Origin: Bdellovibrio bacteriovorus
GTDB taxonomy: Bacteria > Bdellovibrionota > Bdellovibrionia > Bdellovibrionales > Bdellovibrionaceae
Direction: 5' to 3'
Assembly (NCBI RefSeq): GCF_001592755.1
Contig: NZ_LUKF01000020.1
Coordinates: forward strand, 62,001-126,000
DNA length: 64,000 nt
Shown here: piece by piece, positions 17,664-25,498 of the stretch
Position numbering within the stretch: position 1 is the first letter of the stretch
Layout of the letters: each line of letters opens with the position of its first letter
Translations under genes and position numbers: made by a program
Notes under the pieces: generated by a model
What the model was told of the DNA's origin: nothing
The model's input: the letters and a program-made list of their open reading frames with translations, nothing else
The model's database searches: none

Positions 17664-17739
17664 GGGGACGTAGCTCAGCTGGGAGAGCGCAACGCTGGCA
17701 GTGTTGAGGTCGTCGGTTCGACCCCGATCGTCTCCACCA
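17664..17739 (+). tRNA. tRNA-Ala (anticodon GGC)
   Basis: The acceptor stem GGGGACG (17664-17670) pairs with CGTCTCC (17729-17735, one G-U), then discriminator A and an encoded CCA. The anticodon stem CAACG/TGTTG encloses the loop CTGGCAG, giving GGC (Ala). The D arm (AGCTCAGCTGGGAGAGC) and T arm (GTCGGTTCGACCCCGA) are standard. No separate promoter is evident between dut and the tRNA. Confidence 0.97.
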
Positions 17740-17952
17740 TCTTCTTTTTTTCTCTTTAATTTTGTCGTTTGGAAATTCTTCGTAAAGACTTGGACGATCG
17801 GGGTGCGAGCCCGACGACGTCGCAAATCCATCCGCCTTCGCGGATGGGTTTGCTCCATGCTCCGCACTAAAACGCGCCCACTCGGCGCGTTTTACCGCGG
17901 GCACAAAGTTCGATCCCTGGGTGGTTTTTTTTCGGAGGATTTTTTTTAAGGG
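17740..17952 (+). other. Structured trailer downstream of tRNA-Ala
   Basis: This 213-base gap is dense in secondary structure. Bases 17792-17818 are a near reverse complement of the tRNA's T arm and acceptor 3' strand (GACGATCGGGGT shared exactly, then CCGACGAC). Next come a 13-bp hairpin with a CTTC loop (17823-17835 with 17840-17852, one G-U) and a 10-bp hairpin AAAACGCGCC/GGCGCGTTTT (17869-17878 with 17884-17893). A T-arm-like GTTCGATCCC follows, then a run of eight T at 17924-17931 that could end transcription. The short frames here are reverse-complement artefacts of the tRNA. Confidence 0.7.
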
Positions 17953-18741
17953 TTATTTTTCTAGAAGTGATTTTGCGGATTTTTTGGTGAAATTGATGAA
18001 GGCATTTAAATCTTGTTCTTGGCTTGTTAGATTTTCTTTTTCTTTTCCTAAATAGTCGGCTTGGGCTGATTTTAGTATGTTTTGGTGTTCTGGGGGGAGT
18101 TGTTGCAGGACCCAGGTGGCGGCTTTCTCTTTGGATGTGATCTCGCCGGTGGCGGCGCTGAACCAAATGCGTGCTAGTGTGAGTACTACATTTCTTTCGT
18201 CGCCTTTCCAGTCTTCGGGGGTGTTCCATAAAATTAGGGTTTTGTTCATGGCTTGAAAGAAATCTTTTTGAGGTACGGGGTCGAACATTGTCACGGCTTC
18301 GGGGCCCCACAGGGAGATACTCTTTTGGCGTACTTTCGTAAGTAATATTGCTAAGTCGTGATCTAAAGTTGGAAGATCAAATATTCCTTTTAGTAAGTCA
18401 TTTCTAAGCCATTCGCCAAATTGGAGTTCGCGTTTTGGCGGATACCTCCAGGGTCTGATTTCTTCATAGACAATGGCTGTAATTTCTAATGCTCTTAAGT
18501 TCTTATTGGTTTTTGGTGGCGCGGATACTGTAAGAAGATCCCGCAATAAGTTTTTTCGAGTGTCTTCTTCAAGGGAACGATTCAAAGTTACTAACAGATC
18601 AATGTCACTGCTGGGCTTTAATCCGCCGTCAATGGCAGAGCCGTAAAGATGTATAGCTAGTAGGTCAGGTATGTGGCCTTTGAGTACTTTTATGGCGGCG
18701 TCTATTTGCCCTTGATAAGGAGTTGCTACTTCTTCTGACAT
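17953..18741 (-). CDS. AadA-like aminoglycoside nucleotidyltransferase, ANT(3'')-type
   Basis: 262 residues, collinear with AadA enzymes that adenylylate streptomycin and spectinomycin. The nucleotidyltransferase motif is intact: 'HLYGSAIDGG' (Gly34-Ser35) and 'SDIDLL' (Asp46, Asp48), the metal- and ATP-binding residues. The family-specific 'PWRYPPKRELQFGEWLRND' and 'ERNVVLTLARIW' stretches closely match the AadA I recall from integrons, so the family call is firm. The actual antibiotic profile is inference. It is not in a gene cassette: no attC site or integrase is visible, and it lies between the tRNA-Ala trailer and a secreted-protein gene. Confidence 0.92.
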   Translation of the reverse strand: MSEEVATPYQGQIDAAIKVLKGHIPDLLAIHLYGSAIDGGLKPSSDIDLLVTLNRSLEEDTRKNLLRDLLTVSAPPKTNKNLRALEITAIVYEEIRPWRYPPKRELQFGEWLRNDLLKGIFDLPTLDHDLAILLTKVRQKSISLWGPEAVTMFDPVPQKDFFQAMNKTLILWNTPEDWKGDERNVVLTLARIWFSAATGEITSKEKAATWVLQQLPPEHQNILKSAQADYLGKEKENLTSQEQDLNAFINFTKKSAKSLLEK

Positions 18742-18754
18742 CGCATCCTGATTT

Positions 18755-19609
18755 CTAATCTATGTCTGTTAGATCCAGAGGGAGTTCGAATTCTTGAACC
18801 TCTAGGAGTGGCATCTGATTTTGGAAAACTATGATTGAGAAAACCAGTTGGCTGCTATTGTTCTTATAGGGTTGGTTTGCCTTGAAGAAGTTTTCAACGG
18901 CGTCGGCCATCGCGGCGGCGTCCGCTTTGTCGTATTGTTTTGACGGAGCTAAGAAGACGGGGAGGACGATCCACGGGGTTTTGGGAGCGACAGTGTATTC
19001 GTAAGAAACACGGAACGAGTACGTCAAATTAGCTCCTACCGCCGCGGTCTTTGTAAGAAGCAGGTCGATCCACGATTTTAAATCTTTTTTGTCTTTCGAA
19101 TTTAAAACTGCGGGAAGAGAAATTTCTTCTTGATGTATGAGCAACGGTTGCAACGCATTTTGGAATTGCACCCAAGGTGTGGTGTCTAGGCCATTTATAT
19201 AGCGGTAACTGATTTTCGGATTTCCATTTTTAACGATATGCCACTGCGGAACCTGGATCTGCACTTGATCTTCCAGAATCTTTACAGTCGGTAGAGTCAG
19301 ATCTTTTGGATAGTTTTTATCAGCGATCACGTTAAAGCTCTTTGGATTCTTGGAAGTGATTTTGACTGTTGAGGAGTCATTGATTTTCATTTCAACGGTA
19401 GTTCCGTCCCAGTCAATCATGCCCAGCTTGTTTTGAACGGTGATGATAAAAAGATCGTCGGCATTGGCGACTTTGTCGTCATAGAAGTAAGTTTGGCTGA
19501 TGAGTACAGGAGACGCTACTTCCTTGGCATGAGCCGTCGTTAAAGGAGCCAACAAAAGTGAAAGTGCAAAAGTTTTAAAGCATGATTTCGTCATACTTTT
19601 TCGTATCAC
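18755..19609 (-). CDS. Exported hypothetical protein
   Basis: 284 residues from GTG 19609, or about 279 from ATG 19594, which gives a more compact signal peptide (MTKSCFKTFALSLLLAPLTTAHA). Neither has a strong ribosome-binding site. The mature protein is rich in beta-strand-like segments with no Cys after the signal region and no motif I recognise. Phrases such as 'ISYRYINGLDTTPWVQFQ' do not point to a family. It ends 13 bases before the aadA-like gene, so the two may be one transcript, but a functional link is not evident. Confidence 0.65.
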   Translation of the reverse strand: MIRKSMTKSCFKTFALSLLLAPLTTAHAKEVASPVLISQTYFYDDKVANADDLFIITVQNKLGMIDWDGTTVEMKINDSSTVKITSKNPKSFNVIADKNYPKDLTLPTVKILEDQVQIQVPQWHIVKNGNPKISYRYINGLDTTPWVQFQNALQPLLIHQEEISLPAVLNSKDKKDLKSWIDLLLTKTAAVGANLTYSFRVSYEYTVAPKTPWIVLPVFLAPSKQYDKADAAAMADAVENFFKANQPYKNNSSQLVFSIIVFQNQMPLLEVQEFELPLDLTDID

Positions 19610-19640
19610 GAAACTTTCACTAAACTCAATCAGCCTTGCA

Positions 19641-20414
19641 TTACTTCTTCAATGTTAGGCGCACAGGGCAATGATCGGATCCCATAACATCCGGCAGGTG
19701 ACTGACGGCCTTTAAACGGTCTGAGGCCTCTTTATTCACTAAGAAGTAGTCTAAGCGCCAACCTACATTTCTTTCACGGACTCCGGGACGATAGCTCCAC
19801 CATGTGTAGTGTCCTTCCCCTGGTTCAAATTTACGGAAGCTGTCGACCCACTCTAGCTTTTCAAGAAAGTGAGTCATCCAGGCGCGCTCTTCAGGCAGAA
19901 AGCCCGCGTTTTTGACATTGGTCTTTGGGTTTTTCAAATCAATCTCTTTATGGGCGATATTGAAGTCACCGCAGATAACAACCTCGCGACCTTTTTTGCG
20001 TAAAGCTTGTAAGCGCTTTTCCGCCGCCGCACAGAATTCCAATTTAAAAGGCAGGCGAGCGTGATCACGTTGGCTGTTGGGCCAATAACTATTCACCACG
20101 GTGACGGATCCAAAATCAGCTTCAAGCCACCGTCCTTCGCGATCAAATTTTTCAATGCCTAAGCCGCGGCGAACCGCATCGGGTTCTTTTTTGGAATAAA
20201 GTGCCAATCCTGAATAGCCCGGCTTTTCAGCGAAATTCCAAGTCGAGTGATAACGAGCTGGATGATAAAATGTTTCGTCCTCTTGGATGGCTTCTTCAGA
20301 AATTTTGATTTCTTGAAGGCAGACGATGTCAGCCTTTTCGTTTTCAAACCATTCACGAAAGTTTTTACGTTGAACCGAACGAAGACCGTTAACATTCCAT
20401 GTGATCAATTTCAT
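19641..20414 (-). CDS. xthA: Exodeoxyribonuclease III (AP endonuclease)
   Basis: 257 residues of the exonuclease III/APE1 fold. The enzyme incises DNA at abasic sites and trims 3' ends in base-excision repair. Signature residues are present: 'WNVNGLRS' with the metal-binding Asn, 'CLQEIKI' with the catalytic Glu (about 34), 'GDFNIAHKEIDL' (Asp/Asn about 152), 'GWRLDYFLV' and the C-terminal 'GSDHCPV' with the catalytic Asp-His. Length is standard. It is oriented with the LysR gene upstream, 71 bases away. Confidence 0.95.
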   Translation of the reverse strand: MKLITWNVNGLRSVQRKNFREWFENEKADIVCLQEIKISEEAIQEDETFYHPARYHSTWNFAEKPGYSGLALYSKKEPDAVRRGLGIEKFDREGRWLEADFGSVTVVNSYWPNSQRDHARLPFKLEFCAAAEKRLQALRKKGREVVICGDFNIAHKEIDLKNPKTNVKNAGFLPEERAWMTHFLEKLEWVDSFRKFEPGEGHYTWWSYRPGVRERNVGWRLDYFLVNKEASDRLKAVSHLPDVMGSDHCPVRLTLKK

Positions 20415-20485
20415 GTTTTTACAATAGGCAAGGACGTCTTAGAAATCAAGTCAGGTTCGGTGATGCGAGGACGTGTCAGGTCCTT

Positions 20486-21385
20486 CTAGACGATATAGTC
20501 CCGCATGATTTCGCTCACCCAATCCATAAATACCTGAACACGCTTGGCCACGTGACGACGATGAGGATAAACGAGAGAGACCGGCATAGGCTCACTTTTT
20601 AAGGTCGGTAAAATCTCGATCAAGGATTTATTCTCTAGATACTCTTTTAAACCCGCTTTAGGGGCTTGAATAATTCCCAGTCCTGCTAGGCATGCCGACA
20701 GATAATTTTCGGCATTATTCACCGTGATCTGACTCCGCATTTTTTTGATCTGATACTTTTCTCCGTCGAAGTATTCAAAACCGTCAGGCTTCGCTCCGAG
20801 GGTTTGCACATAGTGGACCAGAAAGTGCTCTGATAAATCTTCCAGATTTTTAGGACGACCGTATTTTTTTATATAAAGGGGACTCACACAGTTTACGACC
20901 GTGAACTTTCCCAGAGGTCTTGCAATAAGTCCCGAATCCGTCAAATTTCCTACACGAATAACACAGTCAAAACCTTCGCGGACAAGGTCCACTCGACGAT
21001 CCGTGCTGCTTAATTCGATCTCAATACACGGGTGGGCTTTCAAAAATTCCGGAAGCCGCGGAACGATCAAATTTTTTGCTATACCTGTCGACATATCGAC
21101 ACGAATTCGTCCCGACAGGCGACCCGCGTCTTTCTTAAACAGCGAATCCAGTTCCTCAATATCCGCCAGAAGATCTTTGCATCGCTCATAGTAAGTCATT
21201 CCGTCTTGGGTCATCTGAACTCGACGGGTGGTGCGATGAAGAAGTCTGGTGCCCGTATCCGCCTCAAGCTGTTGGATGATATTAGAAATATGGGCCTTGG
21301 ACATTCCAAGGCTTTCTGCCGCTTTTACGAAGCTCGATAATTCGCTCACGCGCATGTAGACCTTCATAGCTTCTATACGATCCAT
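20486..21385 (-). CDS. LysR-family transcriptional regulator
   Basis: 299 residues. The N-terminal winged helix-turn-helix (about 1-60, 'FVKAAESLGMSKAHISNIIQQLE') is followed by a periplasmic-binding-protein-like effector domain (about 90-295). It belongs to the branch that typically controls a divergent oxidoreductase gene (inference from gene pairing). It is divergent from the SDR gene at 21502. A perfect palindrome at 21398-21416 lies 13 bases upstream of its start codon and is a likely operator for autoregulation and control of the SDR. The effector is unknown. Confidence 0.93.
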   Translation of the reverse strand: MDRIEAMKVYMRVSELSSFVKAAESLGMSKAHISNIIQQLEADTGTRLLHRTTRRVQMTQDGMTYYERCKDLLADIEELDSLFKKDAGRLSGRIRVDMSTGIAKNLIVPRLPEFLKAHPCIEIELSSTDRRVDLVREGFDCVIRVGNLTDSGLIARPLGKFTVVNCVSPLYIKKYGRPKNLEDLSEHFLVHYVQTLGAKPDGFEYFDGEKYQIKKMRSQITVNNAENYLSACLAGLGIIQAPKAGLKEYLENKSLIEILPTLKSEPMPVSLVYPHRRHVAKRVQVFMDWVSEIMRDYIV

Positions 21386-21397
21386 CTCATCCTCGAT

Positions 21398-21416
21398 TGT
21401 TCAGTAATAGTGAACA
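21398..21416. promoter_or_regulatory. Palindromic operator between lysR and SDR genes
   Basis: TGTTCA (21398-21403), seven bases, TGAACA (21411-21416) is a perfect inverted repeat within the 116-base divergent promoter region. It contains a T-N11-A core of the LysR-box type. It is close to the lysR start, as expected for negative autoregulation. Confidence 0.6.
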
Positions 21417-21501
21417 GTGTATCAAAAATATCGGTGTTTATCAATTATGGCAAACTTCCTAAAATAAAAATGTAACCAGGACTATTCAAAAGGAGTTTGT
21501 T

Positions 21502-22254
21502 ATGAAAATCGCAATTATCACTGGTGGCAGCCGAGGGTTGGGTAAGAATACCGCATTGAAGCTAGCTCAAAAAGGGACCGACGTAATCTTGACTTATCAT
21601 TCTAAGAAAGCCGAGGCAGACCAAGTCGTGGCCGAGATTGAAAGACAAGGACGTAAGGCCGTGGCCTTGCCTCTTAACGCTGGAGCGGTGGAGAGTTTTG
21701 AAGCCTTTGCCGTGGCAGTTCGTCAGGTTTTAAAAGAAAAATGGAATCGTACGGACTTTGACTTTCTTATTAACAATGCAGGAACGGCTCTTGAGGCTTC
21801 GATCCTGGAGACCACCGCCGAGGACTTCGATAAGTTGGTCAATGTTCATCTGAAAGGTCCTTTCTTTTTAACTCAAAAGCTTCTTCCCCTTATGAAAGAC
21901 GGCGGGCGCATTGTGAATATCTCTTCGGGGCTAGCTCGTTTCGCCTTACCAGGTAAAGCGGCTTATGCTTCGATGAAAGGCGCGATCGAAGTTCTGACTC
22001 GCTATATGGCGAAAGAATTCGGAGCCCGTGGCATCGCTGCCAATGTCGTAGCGCCAGGAGCCATTGAGACTGATTTTGGTGGGGGCGTGGTTCGGGATAA
22101 TCCTGAAGTAAATAAATTCATCGCATCCCAAACGGCCTTAGGAAGAGTCGGCGTTCCCGATGATATTGGGGGCGTGATTGCCTCCCTTCTTTCTGAAGAT
22201 AATGCCTGGATCAATGCTCAACGAATTGAAGCTTCCGGTGGGATGTTTCTTTAA
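21502..22254 (+). CDS. Short-chain dehydrogenase/reductase (SDR)
   Basis: 250 residues with the classical SDR layout: NAD(P)-binding 'TGGSRGLG' (about 8-15), 'NNAG' (about 91-94), catalytic Ser in 'ISSGLARF' (about 141) and Tyr-x-x-x-Lys in 'YASMK' (about 155-159), followed by 'APGAIETDF'. The Arg after the first strand region favours NADP(H) (inference). The substrate is unknown. It starts behind AAAAGGAG and is divergent from the LysR gene, its probable regulator. It ends exactly where the convergent gene at 22255 ends. Confidence 0.94.
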   Translation: MKIAIITGGSRGLGKNTALKLAQKGTDVILTYHSKKAEADQVVAEIERQGRKAVALPLNAGAVESFEAFAVAVRQVLKEKWNRTDFDFLINNAGTALEASILETTAEDFDKLVNVHLKGPFFLTQKLLPLMKDGGRIVNISSGLARFALPGKAAYASMKGAIEVLTRYMAKEFGARGIAANVVAPGAIETDFGGGVVRDNPEVNKFIASQTALGRVGVPDDIGGVIASLLSEDNAWINAQRIEASGGMFL

Positions 22255-22692
22255 TTAATCTGCACACGGAGCGGGTGTCATGGTGAGGTTGCGATAAGCG
22301 ACCTCACCGGTTGAACAACCTTCGTCTGCGGAATTGACTTCTCCGGCCAAGTAGTCGGAAGTTAAAATCAAAGAGCTCGATTTTTTAATAAGCGAAGTCT
22401 TTCCTCCATCACACTCCACCAAGAAATCACCGCCCTTATCGAATTGATAGGCAACGGTTGAAAATTTCAAAGTCTTTGATTGAGCACGAAGGTGAAGATG
22501 GGGAGGTGTTTCGACGCCCTCGGCATCGACTGATTTCTCGTCTTGATAGATGAGTTGGGCCGCCTGAGCCTTCTCTGATTTTCCACTTTCTGTTTTAATC
22601 GTGATACTTTGGGGATTTGAAGCTTTGAAGCAAGAAACTTTGCCGTAAGAGATGCTCGTAAAGAGAAGCACGAAAGCGAAAAGTGACTTCAT
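22255..22692 (-). CDS. Small exported hypothetical protein
   Basis: 145 residues from ATG 22692, which follows GGAGG at 22696-22700. The longer frame to 22815 lacks such a site and would place residues before the signal peptide (MKSLFAFVLLFTSISYG). The mature protein has four Cys residues and a beta-rich pattern, suggesting a disulfide-bonded periplasmic protein. No family is recognised. Its stop abuts the SDR stop with no intervening base. It lies downstream of a terminator and is not part of the four-gene operon. Confidence 0.65.
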   Translation of the reverse strand: MKSLFAFVLLFTSISYGKVSCFKASNPQSITIKTESGKSEKAQAAQLIYQDEKSVDAEGVETPPHLHLRAQSKTLKFSTVAYQFDKGGDFLVECDGGKTSLIKKSSSLILTSDYLAGEVNSADEGCSTGEVAYRNLTMTPAPCAD

Positions 22693-22783
22693 AAAGGCCT
22701 CCTTCGGGGACCCATTTAGGCTAGTGGCGAAGCATGAAGAAGTACTGAAGATTCTTTCGCGCCTATCAAATGACAAAGTTTTT

Positions 22784-22810
22784 GAAAGAATAAAGACGGG
22801 AAGTCCCGTC
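22784..22810 (-). terminator. Terminator of the four-gene operon
   Basis: On the minus strand GACGGG, ACTT, CCCGTC (22810 to 22795) is followed by TTTATTCTTTC. It begins eight bases after the dikinase stop codon and so closes the 22818-29500 operon. Confidence 0.75.
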
Positions 22811-22817
22811 CTCATTC

Positions 22818-25496
22818 TTATTCGTCCAAAATTTTAATTGTGCCGGCTTTAGCATCAATGCGAACGCGCATGCCGGACTTAATTCGTTTTGTTAATCCCG
22901 GGATGCTGACGATCGCCGGTATTCCCATTTCACGGGCGACAATGGCCGAGTGAGAAAGCAAACTTCCACGCTCTACTAAAAGACCCGAGATCGCCGGATA
23001 AAGAGGAACCCATCCTGGATCCGTGCGAGCTGTCACTAGAATCTCACCGTTCAGTTCCAAGTTATCACTTGGATTTAAGATGACCTTGACGACACCTTCA
23101 AGAACTCCTGGGCAGCACGGCAGACCTTTTAAATCATAGTCGCCAGATTCAGCGACTTGCGGAATTTCTTCTTTAATAAACGTGTTATCCCAATAAACAG
23201 CTCCGCGAGTCATCACGCGTGGGTCGGTCTCTTCACTGAATTGACCGTAGTCTTTTTTGCGAAGTTCGATAATGCCTTTTAAGTTGTACGAAGGCAGGGT
23301 GCCGTTGTAAATCCCGAAGACCTCCTCGATCGTTAGCCAGAAGATATCGCGAGGTTGTTCGAGCGCGCTCATCGTCGCCAGATCTTCCCCAATAGTTTGG
23401 AAAATCGTGCGGGCAATACCGTAAATACGGGTGCGGGCAAAGCGCGTGTTCTCGCGGTTTTTCACAGCTTTACGGGCGTGTTTCAGAACCCAGAAATAAA
23501 ATTTCTTTTTAAAGCCTGTCAGATGCGAAGCCACTTTGGCTTCGGCTTGAGCACGCAATGACTTTTCGTGAGAGTCATCGTGAATTTCAGTCTGACCTGA
23601 CTTCAAATAGTTTTTCAAACAGACAAAGAGATAACTTGGATCTGTTAGAAGATCGATCTCTTCAAGTTTCATCTCACTCATACAGCGGAAGCCGTACTTA
23701 TCGAGATAATCCAGAACCGACTTATAAAACTCTTGATAGGGCGACTGATTTAAGGCCTCAAGACCCTCTGCGGGGTCGATGGTTTCGATAAGTTTGCGCA
23801 AGTCAGGATTTTGCGCGGCTTTATTGGCTAAACGCAAAAGAGCCTTCGTCGGTTCGGCACTTTCAAGACCGCCTTCACCAGCTAAAAGATCATTTTGAAT
23901 GGTCGAATCCAAATCTTTCAACCACGTCGTCGTCAGTTTACGCAAAAGACCGAAGTGAACCATGCACAAGAAGTCATTGATGATCGGGGCTTTCCAGCGA
24001 CCCAACATATTTCGTTCAAGCTCCATGTAAATGCGAATCAGCTGGTCGCCACGCATGCGCTTAAGGGGAAGACTTCGGTACTTGTCATAGTCGCGATGGA
24101 AAGTCGCTAAAAAGTCATCCACCGTGCTTTGAATGGTGAAGTGATATTTTATGAAATTGAATCCTGTGATGGCTTTGCGGATGCGACCACTGAAAGTGTC
24201 CCACGAAGGGTGCGGTTTAATGCGATCCGCGATTTCTTCGCTGAGCGCTTCAGAAACTCCCATCATGGTTTCCATGAACTCACGGTTTTGTTTGAAACCG
24301 GGAAGCACGCCGACAAGCTTGTACCAGTTGAAAAGATTGTAGTAAACGCGACCGTTCAAAGATCCCAGCATGTAACCTAAGTAAGAGTCCATGTCTTTGA
24401 TGATTTCATTCGGTACACCTAAGACTTCACAGAACTGCACATACACGGCTTTATAGTTACGAAGAGCGAAACTAAAACTCAGTGGCGATGTCAAACCACC
24501 GTACGACTCGATGATATTTGAGTTGTCCCAAAGATTCGGATAGCCAATCAAATCAGCCTGTAACGTCGTCACGGGACGAGTTTGTAAAATATAGATCTTA
24601 CCACCTTCAATGGCCCATTCGATATCTTGCGGACGGTGATACTGTTCTTGAATTTTATGTCCAAGGCGATAGAGCTTAGAAAGCTCCTCTTGAGTCAAAG
24701 AAGCGGTGTTCACAAGATTGCTTGGAACAGGCAAAGTCGAACAATGACCCGATGAAGACTTCTTCATCATCTCTTTTTTCTCGACGACTTCTTCTTTTAG
24801 CAGTTTGCCGCTGTGTGCTTCCAGCCAGAAAGAATCCGCATCCAGGGTTCCTGACACCAGTCCTTCACCGACACCATAGACGGAAGAAACGACATAGCGA
24901 TCGATTTTCTTTTCGACCGGGTCACAGGTGAAAAGAACACCGGACTTATCCGGGTCAATCATGCGCTGTAGAACCACCGACACAGAAATTTTCTGAAGGT
25001 CAATGCCATTTTCCAAGCGATAGACCAAGCTTCGTTCGGAAAAAGCCGAAATCCAGCACTGACGAATGTATTTAAGAATATCTTCTTTGCCAGAGACATA
25101 AAGATAGCTTGAAAGCTGGCCCGCGAAAGAATGCGAAAGACTGTCTTCATCAGCGGCCGACGAACGCACGGAAAATACGTTGTTTGCGCCCAAATCTTTT
25201 AAGGCTTTATCCAGGGATTCTGAAAGGTTCTTAGAAAGATCGGTTTTTTCAAAGAGAGCCCGAACCTCCGCCTCGGCTTGCAGGGGAGTGAGTTCTTTCG
25301 CCGAAAGACGTTGCATGATCAGCGACAAGGTCGTTTTTACGGATGGCGACGCCAGAAACTCTTGGAAGAATCTTTTACCGAACACGACCCATTCGGGAAC
25401 GGGAAGTCCTGCTTGCGACATGAGGTAAAGATTAAAGCCTTTTCCTCCGGCTTCGTTTTTAGCAAAGAACAGTGTTGATTTCGGAGTTACAAGCAT
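22818..25496 (-). CDS. PEP-synthase/rifampin-phosphotransferase-like dikinase
   Basis: About 892 residues from ATG 25496, with GGAG nine bases before it; a longer GTG reading from 25511 is less likely. Residues 1-320 are the PPDK-type ATP-binding domain ('GGKGFNL' near 20, 'VRSSAADEDS' near 130, 'GVLFTCDP' near 190). A long helical middle domain of about 450 residues follows. The C terminus is the swivelling phosphohistidine domain with the catalytic His849 in SLLSHSAIVARE. There is no TIM barrel for PEP/pyruvate. This ATP-grasp/middle/His order is that of rifampin phosphotransferase, not PEP synthase. The acceptor is presumably a small molecule supplied by the neighbouring genes (inference). 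Confidence 0.85.
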   Translation of the reverse strand: MLVTPKSTLFFAKNEAGGKGFNLYLMSQAGLPVPEWVVFGKRFFQEFLASPSVKTTLSLIMQRLSAKELTPLQAEAEVRALFEKTDLSKNLSESLDKALKDLGANNVFSVRSSAADEDSLSHSFAGQLSSYLYVSGKEDILKYIRQCWISAFSERSLVYRLENGIDLQKISVSVVLQRMIDPDKSGVLFTCDPVEKKIDRYVVSSVYGVGEGLVSGTLDADSFWLEAHSGKLLKEEVVEKKEMMKKSSSGHCSTLPVPSNLVNTASLTQEELSKLYRLGHKIQEQYHRPQDIEWAIEGGKIYILQTRPVTTLQADLIGYPNLWDNSNIIESYGGLTSPLSFSFALRNYKAVYVQFCEVLGVPNEIIKDMDSYLGYMLGSLNGRVYYNLFNWYKLVGVLPGFKQNREFMETMMGVSEALSEEIADRIKPHPSWDTFSGRIRKAITGFNFIKYHFTIQSTVDDFLATFHRDYDKYRSLPLKRMRGDQLIRIYMELERNMLGRWKAPIINDFLCMVHFGLLRKLTTTWLKDLDSTIQNDLLAGEGGLESAEPTKALLRLANKAAQNPDLRKLIETIDPAEGLEALNQSPYQEFYKSVLDYLDKYGFRCMSEMKLEEIDLLTDPSYLFVCLKNYLKSGQTEIHDDSHEKSLRAQAEAKVASHLTGFKKKFYFWVLKHARKAVKNRENTRFARTRIYGIARTIFQTIGEDLATMSALEQPRDIFWLTIEEVFGIYNGTLPSYNLKGIIELRKKDYGQFSEETDPRVMTRGAVYWDNTFIKEEIPQVAESGDYDLKGLPCCPGVLEGVVKVILNPSDNLELNGEILVTARTDPGWVPLYPAISGLLVERGSLLSHSAIVAREMGIPAIVSIPGLTKRIKSGMRVRIDAKAGTIKILDE

Positions 25497-25498
25497 AG

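Noticed and set aside
17625-17904. Two minus-strand open frames crossing tRNA-Ala (contain DDRGRTDDLN / RRSGSNRRPQHC)
   Set aside because: Also reverse-complement translations of a tRNA and its trailer.
17740-17952. Attachment site of an integrated element at tRNA-Ala
   Set aside because: Attachment sites are direct repeats; the copy here is inverted, and no integrase gene is present.
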